Below are positions 54,733 to 62,669 of a DNA stretch of 64,000 bases, piece by piece. The notes beneath the pieces were generated by a model, which saw only the letters and a program-made list of their open reading frames with translations, was not told where the DNA came from and did not search any database. The position numbers were made by a program, and so were the translations under genes. The stretch comes from Pseudomonas sp. HR96 (GTDB lineage: Bacteria; Pseudomonadota; Gammaproteobacteria; Pseudomonadales; Pseudomonadaceae), in contig NZ_CP139142.1 in the NCBI RefSeq assembly GCF_034059295.1, positions 1 to 64,000 of the forward strand. Direction: 5' to 3'. The stretch's first letter is position 1; every line of letters starts with the position of its first letter.

Positions 54733-55005
54733 ATGAGCTGCGACGATTATACCCCTCCTGCCAACGAAGCCGAAGCCATTCGACACGCGCAGGAATACCT
54801 GAACCAAATGAAAGCCTCAACCAGCCGCAATGCGCTCGATCAGGCCCTGCTGGGCGCCTTGGGCTACTTTCAGAGCCTGCTCAATTGCGGGTTGATCAGC
54901 GAACAGAGCTGCCACTGGCTTAATCAGAAGGCGATGGCACAGGCTGAAGGACATCAAACGGTGCTTGGCCACGACCAACAGCCTCACGGAGACAGGGATG
55001 TTTAA
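54733..55005 (+). CDS. Hypothetical helical protein (90 aa) before an Arc-type regulator
   Basis: ATG 54733 gives MSCDDYTPPANEAEAIRHAQ, EYLNQMKASTSRNALDQALL, GALGYFQSLLNCGLISEQSC, HWLNQKAMAQAEGH. The core GYFQSLLNCGLISEQSCHWL faintly recalls family A (GYLLALEDAHMIDARLCRF), but similarity is weak. It overlaps the start of the Arc-type gene by 8 bases, so the two are translationally coupled; the pair resembles a small regulatory or toxin-antitoxin-like unit, unproven. Confidence 0.6.
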   Translation: MSCDDYTPPANEAEAIRHAQEYLNQMKASTSRNALDQALLGALGYFQSLLNCGLISEQSCHWLNQKAMAQAEGHQTVLGHDQQPHGDRDV

Positions 55006-55327
55006 ACAACTCGGGATTCTTGCCAGATCGGCGGACAAATTCGTCCTGCGCCTACCGGAAAACATGCGCGAGCGTATCGCCGAGGTGGCGGAAAACGATG
55101 GGCACAGCATGAACTGGGCGATCGTCAGCCGGCTGGACCGCAGCATGACTCAGGACGGAGCATCGGGTGATTCACTGATCGCACCTGACAAGGCGGCGCT
55201 GTCGCTCAACGAGCTCGAGCTGCTGCAGCAGTTTCGTCAGTTGTCCACGGCGCGCCAAGACGCTTTGATCGCATTGATCGGGCAAAACCAGGAGGACCAG
55301 CAAAATAAGGAAGCCGGCCCAGAATAG
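54998..55327 (+). CDS. Arc family ribbon-helix-helix DNA-binding protein (109 aa)
   Basis: MFKQLGILARSADKFVLRLP, ENMRERIAEVAENDGHSMNW, AIVSRLDRSM is an Arc-type RHH domain (beta strand KFVLRLP, two helices). The C-terminal half has NELELLQQFRQLSTARQDAL, an oligomerisation-like helix found in several phage and plasmid Arc-like proteins. ATG 54998 follows GGAGACAGGG. Likely represses its own operon. Confidence 0.85.
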   Translation: MFKQLGILARSADKFVLRLPENMRERIAEVAENDGHSMNWAIVSRLDRSMTQDGASGDSLIAPDKAALSLNELELLQQFRQLSTARQDALIALIGQNQEDQQNKEAGPE

Positions 55328-55368
55328 CCATCGGCACAGGCTTGATCGGAGGTGCGAGTCTTGATCGT

Positions 55369-55421
55369 AAAAAAAGCCCCTAGGGAAGCAGAGGATGGAG
55401 TGAGTTCACTTAAGGGGCTAA
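55369..55421 (-). terminator. Terminator-like structure (minus strand)
   Basis: TAGCCCCTTA and TAGGGGCT arms followed by a run of seven T on the minus strand; the long loop contains AGTGAACTCACT, a second hairpin. Confidence 0.5.
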
Positions 55422-55930
55422 GGCTGCAGCGGTTCTAGGTTCCTAGCCCTGGGGCGGGGTCCGCGTGCTGTCCGATGAAGTCAATGGCCGCCTTGCTCAT
55501 TTCGTAGAGGACGATGCGTGCTAACGTCGCCAGGTCCAGTACGCGATCACGTAGCCGCCCAGCAGCCGTGCGGCAAATCCTCCCCAATAGGCATACGAGC
55601 TAGTTCCCACACCGGAACTGGGGTCTACAAGGGAGGCAGCGGCCTGCACCTCGAGTCGACTGCCCAGCATTGCAGCATTGGCCATCCATCGGTCCACAAC
55701 GTCGGAAGTACCGGGGAATCAACAGGCGATACCCCAGCAGCCCGCCAACACGCTCATTCCAGGCTGCGTACTTAATGATGAAGAGGCTTATGACGATCTC
55801 GAGCAGTAATTGGCTTGCCGAAAGAGTCAGTATCGAGCTGGTCTGAGAGGGTCCGAACCAGTGTATAGCCCAGCGCGGCCAAACCGACGGCAGCGATCAC
55901 TAAAACGACATCCCGTCGTCGTGTTCTGGA
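55422..55930 (-). pseudogene. Decayed membrane-protein remnant
   Basis: Minus-strand segments in changing frames look coding: VIAAVGLAALGYTLVRTLSD, LLLEIVISLFIIKYAAWNER, SSYAYWGGFAARLLGGYVIA. They suggest a broken polytopic or anchored protein. No family can be named; a conjugation gene is one possibility given the TrbC-like remnant nearby. Confidence 0.35.
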
Positions 55931-56045
55931 ATCATTGAAAAGTCCATTTCTGTTAGTACGTCACTGCAATACCTCGCCTGAGGATCGTCTGGCAACTTCA
56001 CGGGAGCATATTGCGTCCGGCCAAGCCATTAATCAATGTTTGCAC

Positions 56046-56270
56046 CTAACCCTGAAGTCCCAGCGCGACCTTGTCCTGGAAGATGCGTTGCAGGTCCTTC
56101 AAAGGGTATTGGTGCACCATGGATCGGGACAGGCAATCGAGAGCATGTACGAAGGGCTTTCTGATTTCGTTGTCGAGCTGGTACATCCTGCAGGTCCGGC
56201 ACCGGACTCTAGAGTCCTGATATTCCCAGAGCTGGTTCCAGCGCGCCAGAGGAAGATAGGGAACGGTCAT
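56046..56270 (-). CDS. Small CxxC protein, family B (74 aa), intact
   Basis: MTVPYLPLARWNQLWEYQDS, RVRCRTCRMYQLDNEIRKPF, VHALDCLSRSMVHQYPLKDL, QRIFQDKVALGLQG. It keeps the C-x2-C, the PF(V/I)H His and the later Cys of 29440-29667, so a zinc site is plausible. Start 56270 chosen by comparison with that protein. It lies near a broken family C gene and a broken MvaT-like gene. Confidence 0.66.
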   Translation of the reverse strand: MTVPYLPLARWNQLWEYQDSRVRCRTCRMYQLDNEIRKPFVHALDCLSRSMVHQYPLKDLQRIFQDKVALGLQG

Positions 56271-56408
56271 GCATCTCACCCATCGGTTTCAGTCTTGGAA
56301 CTAGCATTGTGCCTCGGCATTCGGGTCAGAAACCACAGCCTGGCTCGAATTTTTCAATGAGGTGGATCAAAGCGGTTAGCAGTGAAGCTGACCGGGTCGA
56401 AGGGGCGA

Positions 56409-56654
56409 TTAGTCCCAATGGGGCAGGGCAGAAAACTCCACTACAGAACCTTTGGCTCGCAGCTCATTGATGGCATACAGTACACTGACGCGAAACTGAT
56501 CCGGATTTGGTATTCCTGCAGAGTGACAGAGCGGACCGCCTGCACACCCAGTTGGTTATCGCTCAATAAAAGGGTGAGTTGATCGCCGTTCTGGTCAAGC
56601 TTATAGTGGATCGGCGTCTGGAGTCGGATGAGTGCTGCATAGATGTCAGGCACG
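56409..56654 (-). pseudogene. Family C protein, one-base deletion
   Basis: GTG 56654 follows GAGGGAATCTTC. VPDIYAALIRLQTPIHYKLD, LTLLLSDNQLGVQAVRSVTL, QEY, then a lost base (TACCAAATCC), and in the next frame QFRVSVLYAINELRAKGSVV, EFSALPHWD. Restoring one base gives a full family C protein. Confidence 0.7.
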
Positions 56655-56739
56655 AAGATTCCCTCAAGGTGCTCGCGAAGATCAGCGTGAGCTTCAACGT
56701 ACCACTGCAGGAGCTTCTGAATAGAGCGTTTCATCACTT

Positions 56740-56765
56740 GGGGGGCAAAAAAAGCCCCCCGGGTG
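56740..56765 (-). terminator. Terminator-like G/C hairpin with T7
   Basis: GGGGGGC-TTTTTTT-GCCCCCC on the minus strand, about 50 bases after the end of the MvaT-like pseudogene. Confidence 0.5.
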
Positions 56766-56810
56766 AGCGAGGGCACAAGCCGACCAGCATAGAAGTTCCC
56801 AACCTAGGTA

Positions 56811-57177
56811 TTATTGCAGCCAGGACTTGACCTCATCGTGGCCATGCTCGGCCTTCCAGCTGTTCAAGGTGGTGTGATTGCCGCCCTTGGTCTCGACGAC
56901 TTCACCATTGTGCGGATTCTTGTAGACCTTGACCTGACGAGGGCGACGCGTTCCCTTGACCTTGGTTATGGGTTCTGAAGAACCACGGCTCACCGACGGG
57001 GACCGATCGCCGCGATGATGTGCTTGACGCTGAAATTGTACTCGGCCAGCAGATCTCGCAGCTTGGTTTCAAACTCGACCTCACGCAGGAGGCCTTCATC
57101 GTTTTTCATGTTTCCAATTCTGCCATTTGGCGAGCCAGTTCTTGTTCCAGGTGACGGAATTCAGCGAGACAAGACAT
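56811..57177 (-). pseudogene. MvaT/H-NS-like silencer, two frameshifts
   Basis: ATG 57177: MSCLAEFRHLEQELARQMAE; after a shift KNDEGLLREVEFETKLRDLL, AEYNFSVKHIIAAIGP; after a second shift TRRPRQVKVYKNPHNGEVVE, TKGGNHTTLNSWKAEHGHDE. All parts of MvaT are present, in three frames. The DNA-binding half alone could still be made from GTG/ATG 56993, but would lack dimerisation. Paralogue of 13692-14054. Confidence 0.85.
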
Positions 57178-57282
57178 ATAGCACCTCAGAGGTAGAAGGC
57201 TGATTATAAGCGAGAAATCTTTAGAAAAACTGCTGTACAGCTGGTATCAACCTTTGGGCTAATAGATGTAAGAAGCTGGCAG

Positions 57283-57612
57283 TCAGCCTTTGGATAAGCT
57301 CAACAGGTAGGTAACGATGACGAGCGGCGCCATGACCATTGCAACCGTGAAAAGCATGGTGCTCCAGATGGCAATAATCGTTGAGGGAGAACACTCTGAA
57401 CATCTGCCTATGGGAAACCCATTAAATACTGACCAGGCCGAGCACACGGCAGGAATCAGCATTACAGCAATCAGTGATATCGCAATGCAGACGAAAACTC
57501 TCGACCTTCTGACCTGGTGTGCATCCACCACGGCTGCTCTGAATCCCAGACTCGTTGCTGTGAGCAACAATCCCCACTCTATGACCGCCAGCATGGCCAG
57601 TGATAGATGCAT
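57283..57612 (-). CDS. Small inner-membrane protein (109 aa)
   Basis: ATG 57612 follows AGGAAGGAATATCTC. Three membrane segments: LAMLAVIEWGLLLTATSLGF, VFVCIAISLIAVMLIPAVCS, IWSTMLFTVAMVMAPLVIVT. A Cys-containing loop (GRCSECSP) lies between TM2 and TM3. Family not recognised. It stands alone between ORFan pseudogenes. Confidence 0.55.
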   Translation of the reverse strand: MHLSLAMLAVIEWGLLLTATSLGFRAAVVDAHQVRRSRVFVCIAISLIAVMLIPAVCSAWSVFNGFPIGRCSECSPSTIIAIWSTMLFTVAMVMAPLVIVTYLLSLSKG

Positions 57613-57699
57613 GAGATATTCCTTCCTAGATAAGAAAATCAGCATTGTATAGCGCCACTACATAGTCATTGCATCCAGGCAGCATGGTTATTCACTTTG

Positions 57700-57915
57700 T
57701 TAACCTAATCTGGCGCTAATTTGCAGCAACCTGTGTAGCTCGCGATTTGGATATTTATTTTCCGGAGTCCAGGCTGGGCACTGCAGCTAGTGCATGAAAG
57801 GCCGGCGCACCTGCCACTCTTCTTGGGTTGCTCCACGTTTTCTCCAGCGAATGGTGCCGTTTTCAACCGACCACAGACGCTTCCACCGTTCTAGGGGAAG
57901 GTAGGGAATGCTCAT
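57700..57915 (-). pseudogene. Family B CxxC protein, decayed
   Basis: MSIPYLPLERWKRLWSVENG, TIRWRKRGATQEEWQVRRPF, MH, TAG, LQCPAWTPENKYPNRELHRL. The CRxCG motif has become WRKRG and a stop follows the His, so both metal site and length are lost. DNA similarity to 15941-16192 is high. Confidence 0.75.
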
Positions 57916-58100
57916 TCTCTCACCTACAGGACTTCAATAGGCAGGTGGCTATTCTGCTCCCCTATTTTCAAGCCAGTAAACAAAGTCCAAAACGCATTCC
58001 TTTACCGAAGGCATACGGCGTCAGCCCAGTAGCTATCAATTTTTCAAGCCCGCGCGCACGCGCGCACGGTTGAGCCCTAAGAAGGCGATTTATCCGGGTC

Positions 58101-60071
58101 TTAGAGCCCGCAAGGTGGCCGTAGGCCAAGGCAGGGCGGCTTCATCGCCCTGGGCCGCTTAGACGGGCTTATGCGAGGTTGCACGGCGTAGTGGGTCTGC
58201 AGACTTCCAATAGCATTTGAACGATGAAGCTCTTCCAGCTGCTGCCGTTGTACAGCGTCAGTTGGCTGCAGCCTATGCTGCGGAAATTGCCTGTTTACCT
58301 GATGCATGCTTTCTATGGCGCGCTCTATGAATTCTTGACGGCCCATAATGTGTAGTCGATCTCGGCTCTTGAGAGCTGCGAGGCCGACAGCCAAATCGAA
58401 ATTTTCGACATTGCCATAGTCTTCGAACGGCGGAGCTACATGGATCAGGTCGCCGGTATCCCTGACACCCAAGACACCATCGCGCAGGTAATCAATCGTG
58501 CCACTTCTTCGGAGAACAGTGGCGTGAGTAGACTCATCGAGGATGGCCGAATCGTCCGCGGTCCCACACAAGATCACCCGATCAGGCTGCTGCGCCGCTC
58601 GGCGTTGCTGACGCTTCTCGCGGTACGCAAAACCGCGCAATTGACTGACCGCAGCAACATCGCCGGCCAACGCCTGCTGCTCAACCCAGGCACGGTAAGG
58701 AAGCGCCCTGGCCTGGCCTTTGTCCGCGAGATCCTGGCGCTCGTGGCGCAGCTGAATACGCAGCTCTGCCATGGCCTTCATGCGCTCAAACTCAGCAACC
58801 CGGTACATGAGCTTGCGCACGTTCGGGTCACGATGCCTCTGACGCACAGAGGCTTTCAATGCCCGATAATGATCGGCAATTTCACGCTGCCGGCGAGCAA
58901 CATTTAGATCCGGCTTTTCCCAAGCCTCGCGGTAGCGCTGATAGCGCAATTTCAGATCAAGACGGGCCTCTGCCCTCTCCTGCCGGCGCTCGAATCGAAC
59001 GCCCTTATCCCGTAACTCAAACTGTGGTTTGTACTGCGACTGCATGAGGATATGACTTTCGCTGTCATCAAAATCGAGGGTCGCGAACGAGGGTCGTCCC
59101 TGGTATTTACCGATGTGCCGCTCCAGCTTCATCTTGGTTAAAGCCGGGTGGACAGACGAAGCCTTGACGACAGGGCTGGTCTGCGGACGAAGGTAGTCAT
59201 AGACCACCAGTCCGTCACCCTGCTCACGCAGGCCAAGCCCACGATCGTGCAAGGTACGGTGGGCTTTTTCCCAGGAAATTTCGTTGGTCTCGAGCAGCTT
59301 GGAGATCGGGTCTCGCACCTGGTCAACGGCGTAGTGATAGAGACTTTCCGTGTTGGAATACACCTGCAGCGGCACCGCGTCACGCGGCGCACTGGTGAAC
59401 CGATACGGCGCCCGGACCAGCTGATCGTTGACGCCCCACTCCCAGCTACCGTTGTCCTGGATAAAACCGTATTTGCGCTCAAGGACGCGGCAGCTCTTCT
59501 GCAGCTTATCCGCGTCATTCCACAGATTGGCCGCCTTGTAGGTCACAGGATTAACGCGGTTCACTGCCACGTGACAATGCGTATTGTCGGTGTCCTGGTG
59601 AACAGCGGTGACGTACTGGTGCCCTTCCATTCCGACCTGTCGAATGCAGTACTGCGCACACTCAAAAATCTGCGCATCGGTCGGCGCCTCGTTCTCTCTC
59701 CAGGACAAAATAAAGTGGTAGACCGGATCAACGCAGCGAGGGCTCTGCGCGGCAACCATGTTCATTTCGGCGGCAGCAGTCTCCCAGGAGAAACAATTGG
59801 TCTCGCAGGATACGCCACCACTGATGACTCGCTGACGACCGTCAGGAAAGACATCTGTAACCACGACGGCGCGCTCGTCGCCCTCGTTACGATCAACGTA
59901 GTCAACCAGTCGGTCGAACATAGCGACCTGAGTACGCGATTGGCTTGAGCGTGCGGTCGAGGTGAGTTCGTCATCATCCCTGGGTTTGTCCGTGCGATCG
60001 CTGATGTAGCTCACTAACCTGTTGAAGCTAGAGCCCTTATCACCGCGCTTGGGAGGAATGATGACGTTCAT
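58101..60071 (-). CDS. nikB: NikB-like MOBP relaxase (656 aa)
   Basis: Nicks oriT and pilots the strand in conjugation. Motif I Tyr22 (SSFNRLVSYISDRTDKP), motif III His158-x-Asp160...His165-x-His167 (HQDTDNTHCHVAVNRVNP), with SETNCF-like and YHFILSW motifs shared with R64 NikB. A basic linker follows, then an LPD7-like C-terminal fold (about 545-640, TIDYLRDGVLGVRDTGDLIH, AVGLAALKSRDRLHIMGRQE). R64 NikB is near 900 aa, so this is shorter and the end (SKRPRAMKPPCLGLRPPCGL) looks off-frame. It follows nikA by 10 bases. Confidence 0.92.
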   Translation of the reverse strand: MNVIIPPKRGDKGSSFNRLVSYISDRTDKPRDDDELTSTARSSQSRTQVAMFDRLVDYVDRNEGDERAVVVTDVFPDGRQRVISGGVSCETNCFSWETAAAEMNMVAAQSPRCVDPVYHFILSWRENEAPTDAQIFECAQYCIRQVGMEGHQYVTAVHQDTDNTHCHVAVNRVNPVTYKAANLWNDADKLQKSCRVLERKYGFIQDNGSWEWGVNDQLVRAPYRFTSAPRDAVPLQVYSNTESLYHYAVDQVRDPISKLLETNEISWEKAHRTLHDRGLGLREQGDGLVVYDYLRPQTSPVVKASSVHPALTKMKLERHIGKYQGRPSFATLDFDDSESHILMQSQYKPQFELRDKGVRFERRQERAEARLDLKLRYQRYREAWEKPDLNVARRQREIADHYRALKASVRQRHRDPNVRKLMYRVAEFERMKAMAELRIQLRHERQDLADKGQARALPYRAWVEQQALAGDVAAVSQLRGFAYREKRQQRRAAQQPDRVILCGTADDSAILDESTHATVLRRSGTIDYLRDGVLGVRDTGDLIHVAPPFEDYGNVENFDLAVGLAALKSRDRLHIMGRQEFIERAIESMHQVNRQFPQHRLQPTDAVQRQQLEELHRSNAIGSLQTHYAVQPRISPSKRPRAMKPPCLGLRPPCGL

Positions 60072-60081
60072 AGAATCTCGA

Positions 60082-60411
60082 CTATTTCACTTGAGTTTGT
60101 GAAAGGTCGATCGCGAGAACGGCCTTCTTGATGGCCACCAGGACATCGGCAAACTGCTTGCTCAGCTCGGTAGTCATTCCATCCTGCATCTGATTGAACA
60201 GGTGCTTCTGCAGGCCGCCCAGCTGTAGCAACTCACCCATAAGTTTCTTGTCAGTCGGTGTCTTGATCTTGCGGCCCAGGGCAGCTCGGCGCATCAGATC
60301 GGAGACTGTCACTTCAGCCGCCTTGGCCTTTTCGCTCAGCTGTGTCTTTTCCTCCAGGGTGCACCGGACTTTGATCCACTGGTCTCTCTGACGCGCTTCG
60401 CTTTTTGACAT
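60082..60411 (-). CDS. nikA: NikA-like relaxosome protein (109 aa)
   Basis: Ribbon-helix-helix protein that binds oriT and recruits the relaxase. QRDQWIKVRCTLEEKTQLSE, KAKAAEVTVSDLMRRAALGR is the RHH domain; the C-terminal helices (LMGELLQLGGLQKHLFNQMQ) are used for tetramer formation. The length equals R64 NikA. ATG 60411 is next to the oriT-like region and the gene is coupled to nikB. Confidence 0.9.
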   Translation of the reverse strand: MSKSEARQRDQWIKVRCTLEEKTQLSEKAKAAEVTVSDLMRRAALGRKIKTPTDKKLMGELLQLGGLQKHLFNQMQDGMTTELSKQFADVLVAIKKAVLAIDLSQTQVK

Positions 60412-60433
60412 GACTTAACTCTAACTGACGCAA

Positions 60434-60520
60434 CAGGGGTGTCGGGGCGTAGCCCTGATCCGGGTTTTGGGGACATCGACCGCGTGCCGGCGGTGGCCAC
60501 AAAACATTTCCGGTCAAATC
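60434..60520. other. Candidate origin of transfer (oriT)
   Basis: Between nikA and the divergent gene at 60734 lies GGGGTGTCGGGGCGTAGCCC followed by TGATCCGGGTTTTGGGGAC. The GTGTCGGGGCG-AGCC-TGA core resembles the bom/oriT of ColE1 and IncI-like plasmids. An inverted repeat (GTTTTGGGG ... CCACAAAAC, about 60473-60513) sits beside it as in R64. The nick site is inferred. Confidence 0.7.
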
Positions 60521-60733
60521 TTTAAGATTCTCTAAAGCTGGATTATACCATCGCCTACCCGAGGGCGGCCTGAGCTCAGAGCGGAAAAGCTGCGGCGTAG
60601 GTGTGTGGTTCTGGGCTGTTGCCTGATCCCGATCCAGTGTCGCCGGTCCGCTGGATTGATTTGCCGTCAGCCCAAGATCGCTGGTATCGTCCTGCCATCA
60701 CTCTGCCCTGTCATATACCTGCGAACATTCGAG

Positions 60734-61012
60734 ATGGCCAAACAAAAGACCTTCACCCAAAAAGACTTGGAAGCAGCGCGCCAGAAACTCGCCGAACTTC
60801 CCGACCTCAGCCTCGACAAGCTGAGCCAGGTTGACGTGCTCCAGTCGCTGAAAGAACAGATTGTCGAGCTGTGCAACAAGAAGGGCTACACGCCTGCCGA
60901 GATTCGCCAGGCTTTGGCCGACGTCGGCGTGACCGTTAGCGCCAAGGATGTGGCTGATCTCTCGGCCACGCGAAAGCGTGGCCCGTCGCGCTCCAAAGCT
61001 GAAACGGCCTGA
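60734..61012 (+). CDS. MobC-like mobilisation accessory protein (92 aa)
   Basis: MAKQKTFTQKDLEAARQKLA, ELPDLSLDKLSQVDVLQSLK, KKGYTPAEIRQALADVGVTV, SAKDVADLSATRKRGPSRSK. It is charged and helical with a helix-turn-helix-like middle and a basic tail. Similar small proteins next to relaxase genes on P. syringae plasmids are called MobC; that link is from memory and uncertain. It is divergent from nikA across the oriT-like site, and a terminator follows it. Confidence 0.75.
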   Translation: MAKQKTFTQKDLEAARQKLAELPDLSLDKLSQVDVLQSLKEQIVELCNKKGYTPAEIRQALADVGVTVSAKDVADLSATRKRGPSRSKAETA

Positions 61013-61033
61013 CCAAATTGCAGCCAAAAAAAA

Positions 61034-61055
61034 GCCCCAGTTATGGGGTCTTTTT
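61034..61055 (+). terminator. Rho-independent terminator
   Basis: CCCCAGTTATGGGG followed by TCTTTTT, 21 bases after the stop of the MobC-like gene; flanking A-run makes it work on both strands. Confidence 0.8.
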
Positions 61056-61074
61056 GTGGCTCACGCATTTGCGT

Positions 61075-61276
61075 TTAATCTGCGTAGAGGTAGTCAGCAA
61101 GATTAACTTTCTCGGACTTTCCGCCCACCATCCCCGTGACCAGAAACACACGCGCTCTCAGGTTCGCCTTCGGCGATGCGTTCCTTAAAGAAGCGCTGCG
61201 CAACCTCCTGGGCGGCGACTTTGTAATCGCCTTCCGATTCGGTGTAGATAGTCCAGGTAACAACGTAGCCGCTCAT
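61075..61276 (-). pseudogene. Small hypothetical protein, frameshifted
   Basis: ATG 61276: MSGYVVTWTIYTESEGDYKV, AAQEVAQRFFKERIAEGEPE, then a shift at GAGAGCGCGTGTG; VFLVTG and GGKSEKVNLADYLYAD follow in the next frame. One indel explains it. Family not recognised. Confidence 0.55.
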
Positions 61277-61340
61277 GATTCATCTTTGGTTAGGTGGATT
61301 GTTTGAGACTGGGCGCCATCGGACGCCCAGCCTTGAGGGG

Positions 61341-61480
61341 TTAAGAAGCTTTCTTGTGGCCGCCCATGGCCTGTGCAAGAACCCACAGCGCGCGATTCAG
61401 TTTCACATCCTGGCCAATACCGATGACGGCGCGGCTTGTGGTACGACGGCCCTGCTTGTTGCGGCCTGTCAACCCGCCCC
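61341..61480 (-). pseudogene. C-terminal fragment of an unknown plasmid protein
   Basis: LTGRNKQGRRTTSRAVIGIG, QDVKLNRALWVLAQAMGGHK, KAS and TAA. Looks like the basic C-terminus of a larger protein; no upstream part remains. Confidence 0.4.
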
Positions 61481-61524
61481 TTGATGGTGTTTTCCTGGAC
61501 ACGGTTAAACGAAGGCTCGCCGCA

Positions 61525-61806
61525 CTAGGACTCGATTTTTTGAATGAAACCGTCTCGCCGTGCGGTTGTGATCAGCGCGGCTATGACGTCATCCGAATCG
61601 CCCATTTCAAAGCAGTTATCGAAGGCCCGCTCGCTCAAACCTTCGAAACCGTGACTCCATAGTTCGTAACCGACGATCGCCTCCACCAGGTCATGTTGAA
61701 ATGCGAGGGTGACGAACTCGACTCGCGCTTTGAACTGGTGGACCTGTCGACTTAGTTTCAGCAGTCGTTTGCAGATCTCGACCTGACCGCTTGTGAAGCG
61801 CTTCAT
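61525..61806 (-). CDS. Hypothetical protein (93 aa)
   Basis: MKRFTSGQVEICKRLLKLSR, QVHQFKARVEFVTLAFQHDL, VEAIVGYELWSHGFEGLSER, AFDNCFEMGDSDDVIAALIT. Helical and acidic-basic balanced; plausible protein but weak ribosome binding site and decayed surroundings. It may be the C-terminal part of a larger gene. Confidence 0.4.
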   Translation of the reverse strand: MKRFTSGQVEICKRLLKLSRQVHQFKARVEFVTLAFQHDLVEAIVGYELWSHGFEGLSERAFDNCFEMGDSDDVIAALITTARRDGFIQKIES

Positions 61807-62243
61807 CCGCTGTTGCTTTGCTTGACTGTTCGTCTCGCCTCGCTGTCGGCTTTGCCCAGTGCCTTTTGCCGTTGCGCTTTACGGTAGCTCGAGCGCTAAG
61901 GCAGAAGGTACTGGGTAAAGCCGGGGTAACACGGGGGAATGGACGCATTGTTTGCCACTTCGACGCGCTGTTTCGGATCTTCTGCATGATCGGCCTTTTC
62001 CGCCTCTGTTCTTCCAGCCCTTTTTGCCTGGCTTACCCCATCCTGCAAGCCAAGGGTCGACCCGGATGTCAGGGTACTGATCCTTGACCGCTTTCCAGCT
62101 TGCCTCACGCGCTGGAGCGTCGCTTCGACATAGAGCTCCCAGCCGACCTAACTAGTCGCATCCATAAGCTCTATGAACAGCTCACGCGCATCAATCGGTG
62201 ACTGGAGGCCGTGCTCGTCGACAATACGGAAGTCGCCAAATAA
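61807..62243. other. Region of decayed sequence, no supported gene
   Basis: A plus-strand stretch (62105-62243: LERRFDIELPADLTSRIHKL, YEQLTRIN) looks like a gene end without a start. Confidence 0.35.
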
Positions 62244-62530
62244 TCAGGTCTGCTGGTGCAACTCGACCGCCATGAACACTTCCCAGTCGGTCGTATCTTT
62301 ATCCGGGCCTGGATAGGACACCCAAGCCTCACCGATCTGCAACGGCCCGTACCGCGTCTGGAACGTCACCGTTACATGGCCACGGGCGTAGTGCACCCGC
62401 GGATTGCCGGTGCCGCGCACTTTTTGATGACTGACGCGACGCTCATAGGCGGAAGGTCTTTCTCCGGAGCGTGAGCAAGGTGCTCGAGTAACTCCACAAA
62501 TCGTCATAGCGGACATCCATCGTCTCAGGT
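62244..62530 (-). pseudogene. Hypothetical protein, frameshifted
   Basis: MDVRYDDLWSYSSTLLTLRR begins near 62520; after a shift YERRVSHQKVRGTGNPRVHY, ARGHVTVTFQTRYGPLQIGE, AWVSYPGPDKDTTDWEVFMA. Beta-rich C-terminal half; not recognised. Confidence 0.4.
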
Positions 62531-62669
62531 CCATGACGGGTACAGCGATACCTTGGCACCCATTCCTGAGAATGCAAGGGTGATCCGGCCTGAACGCAAA
62601 CCGTGGAAAAGTTGCATTCCTGGGGGAATGGGAGATCCTGCAGAGGTTCTTCCAACTGTGGATCTCCCC

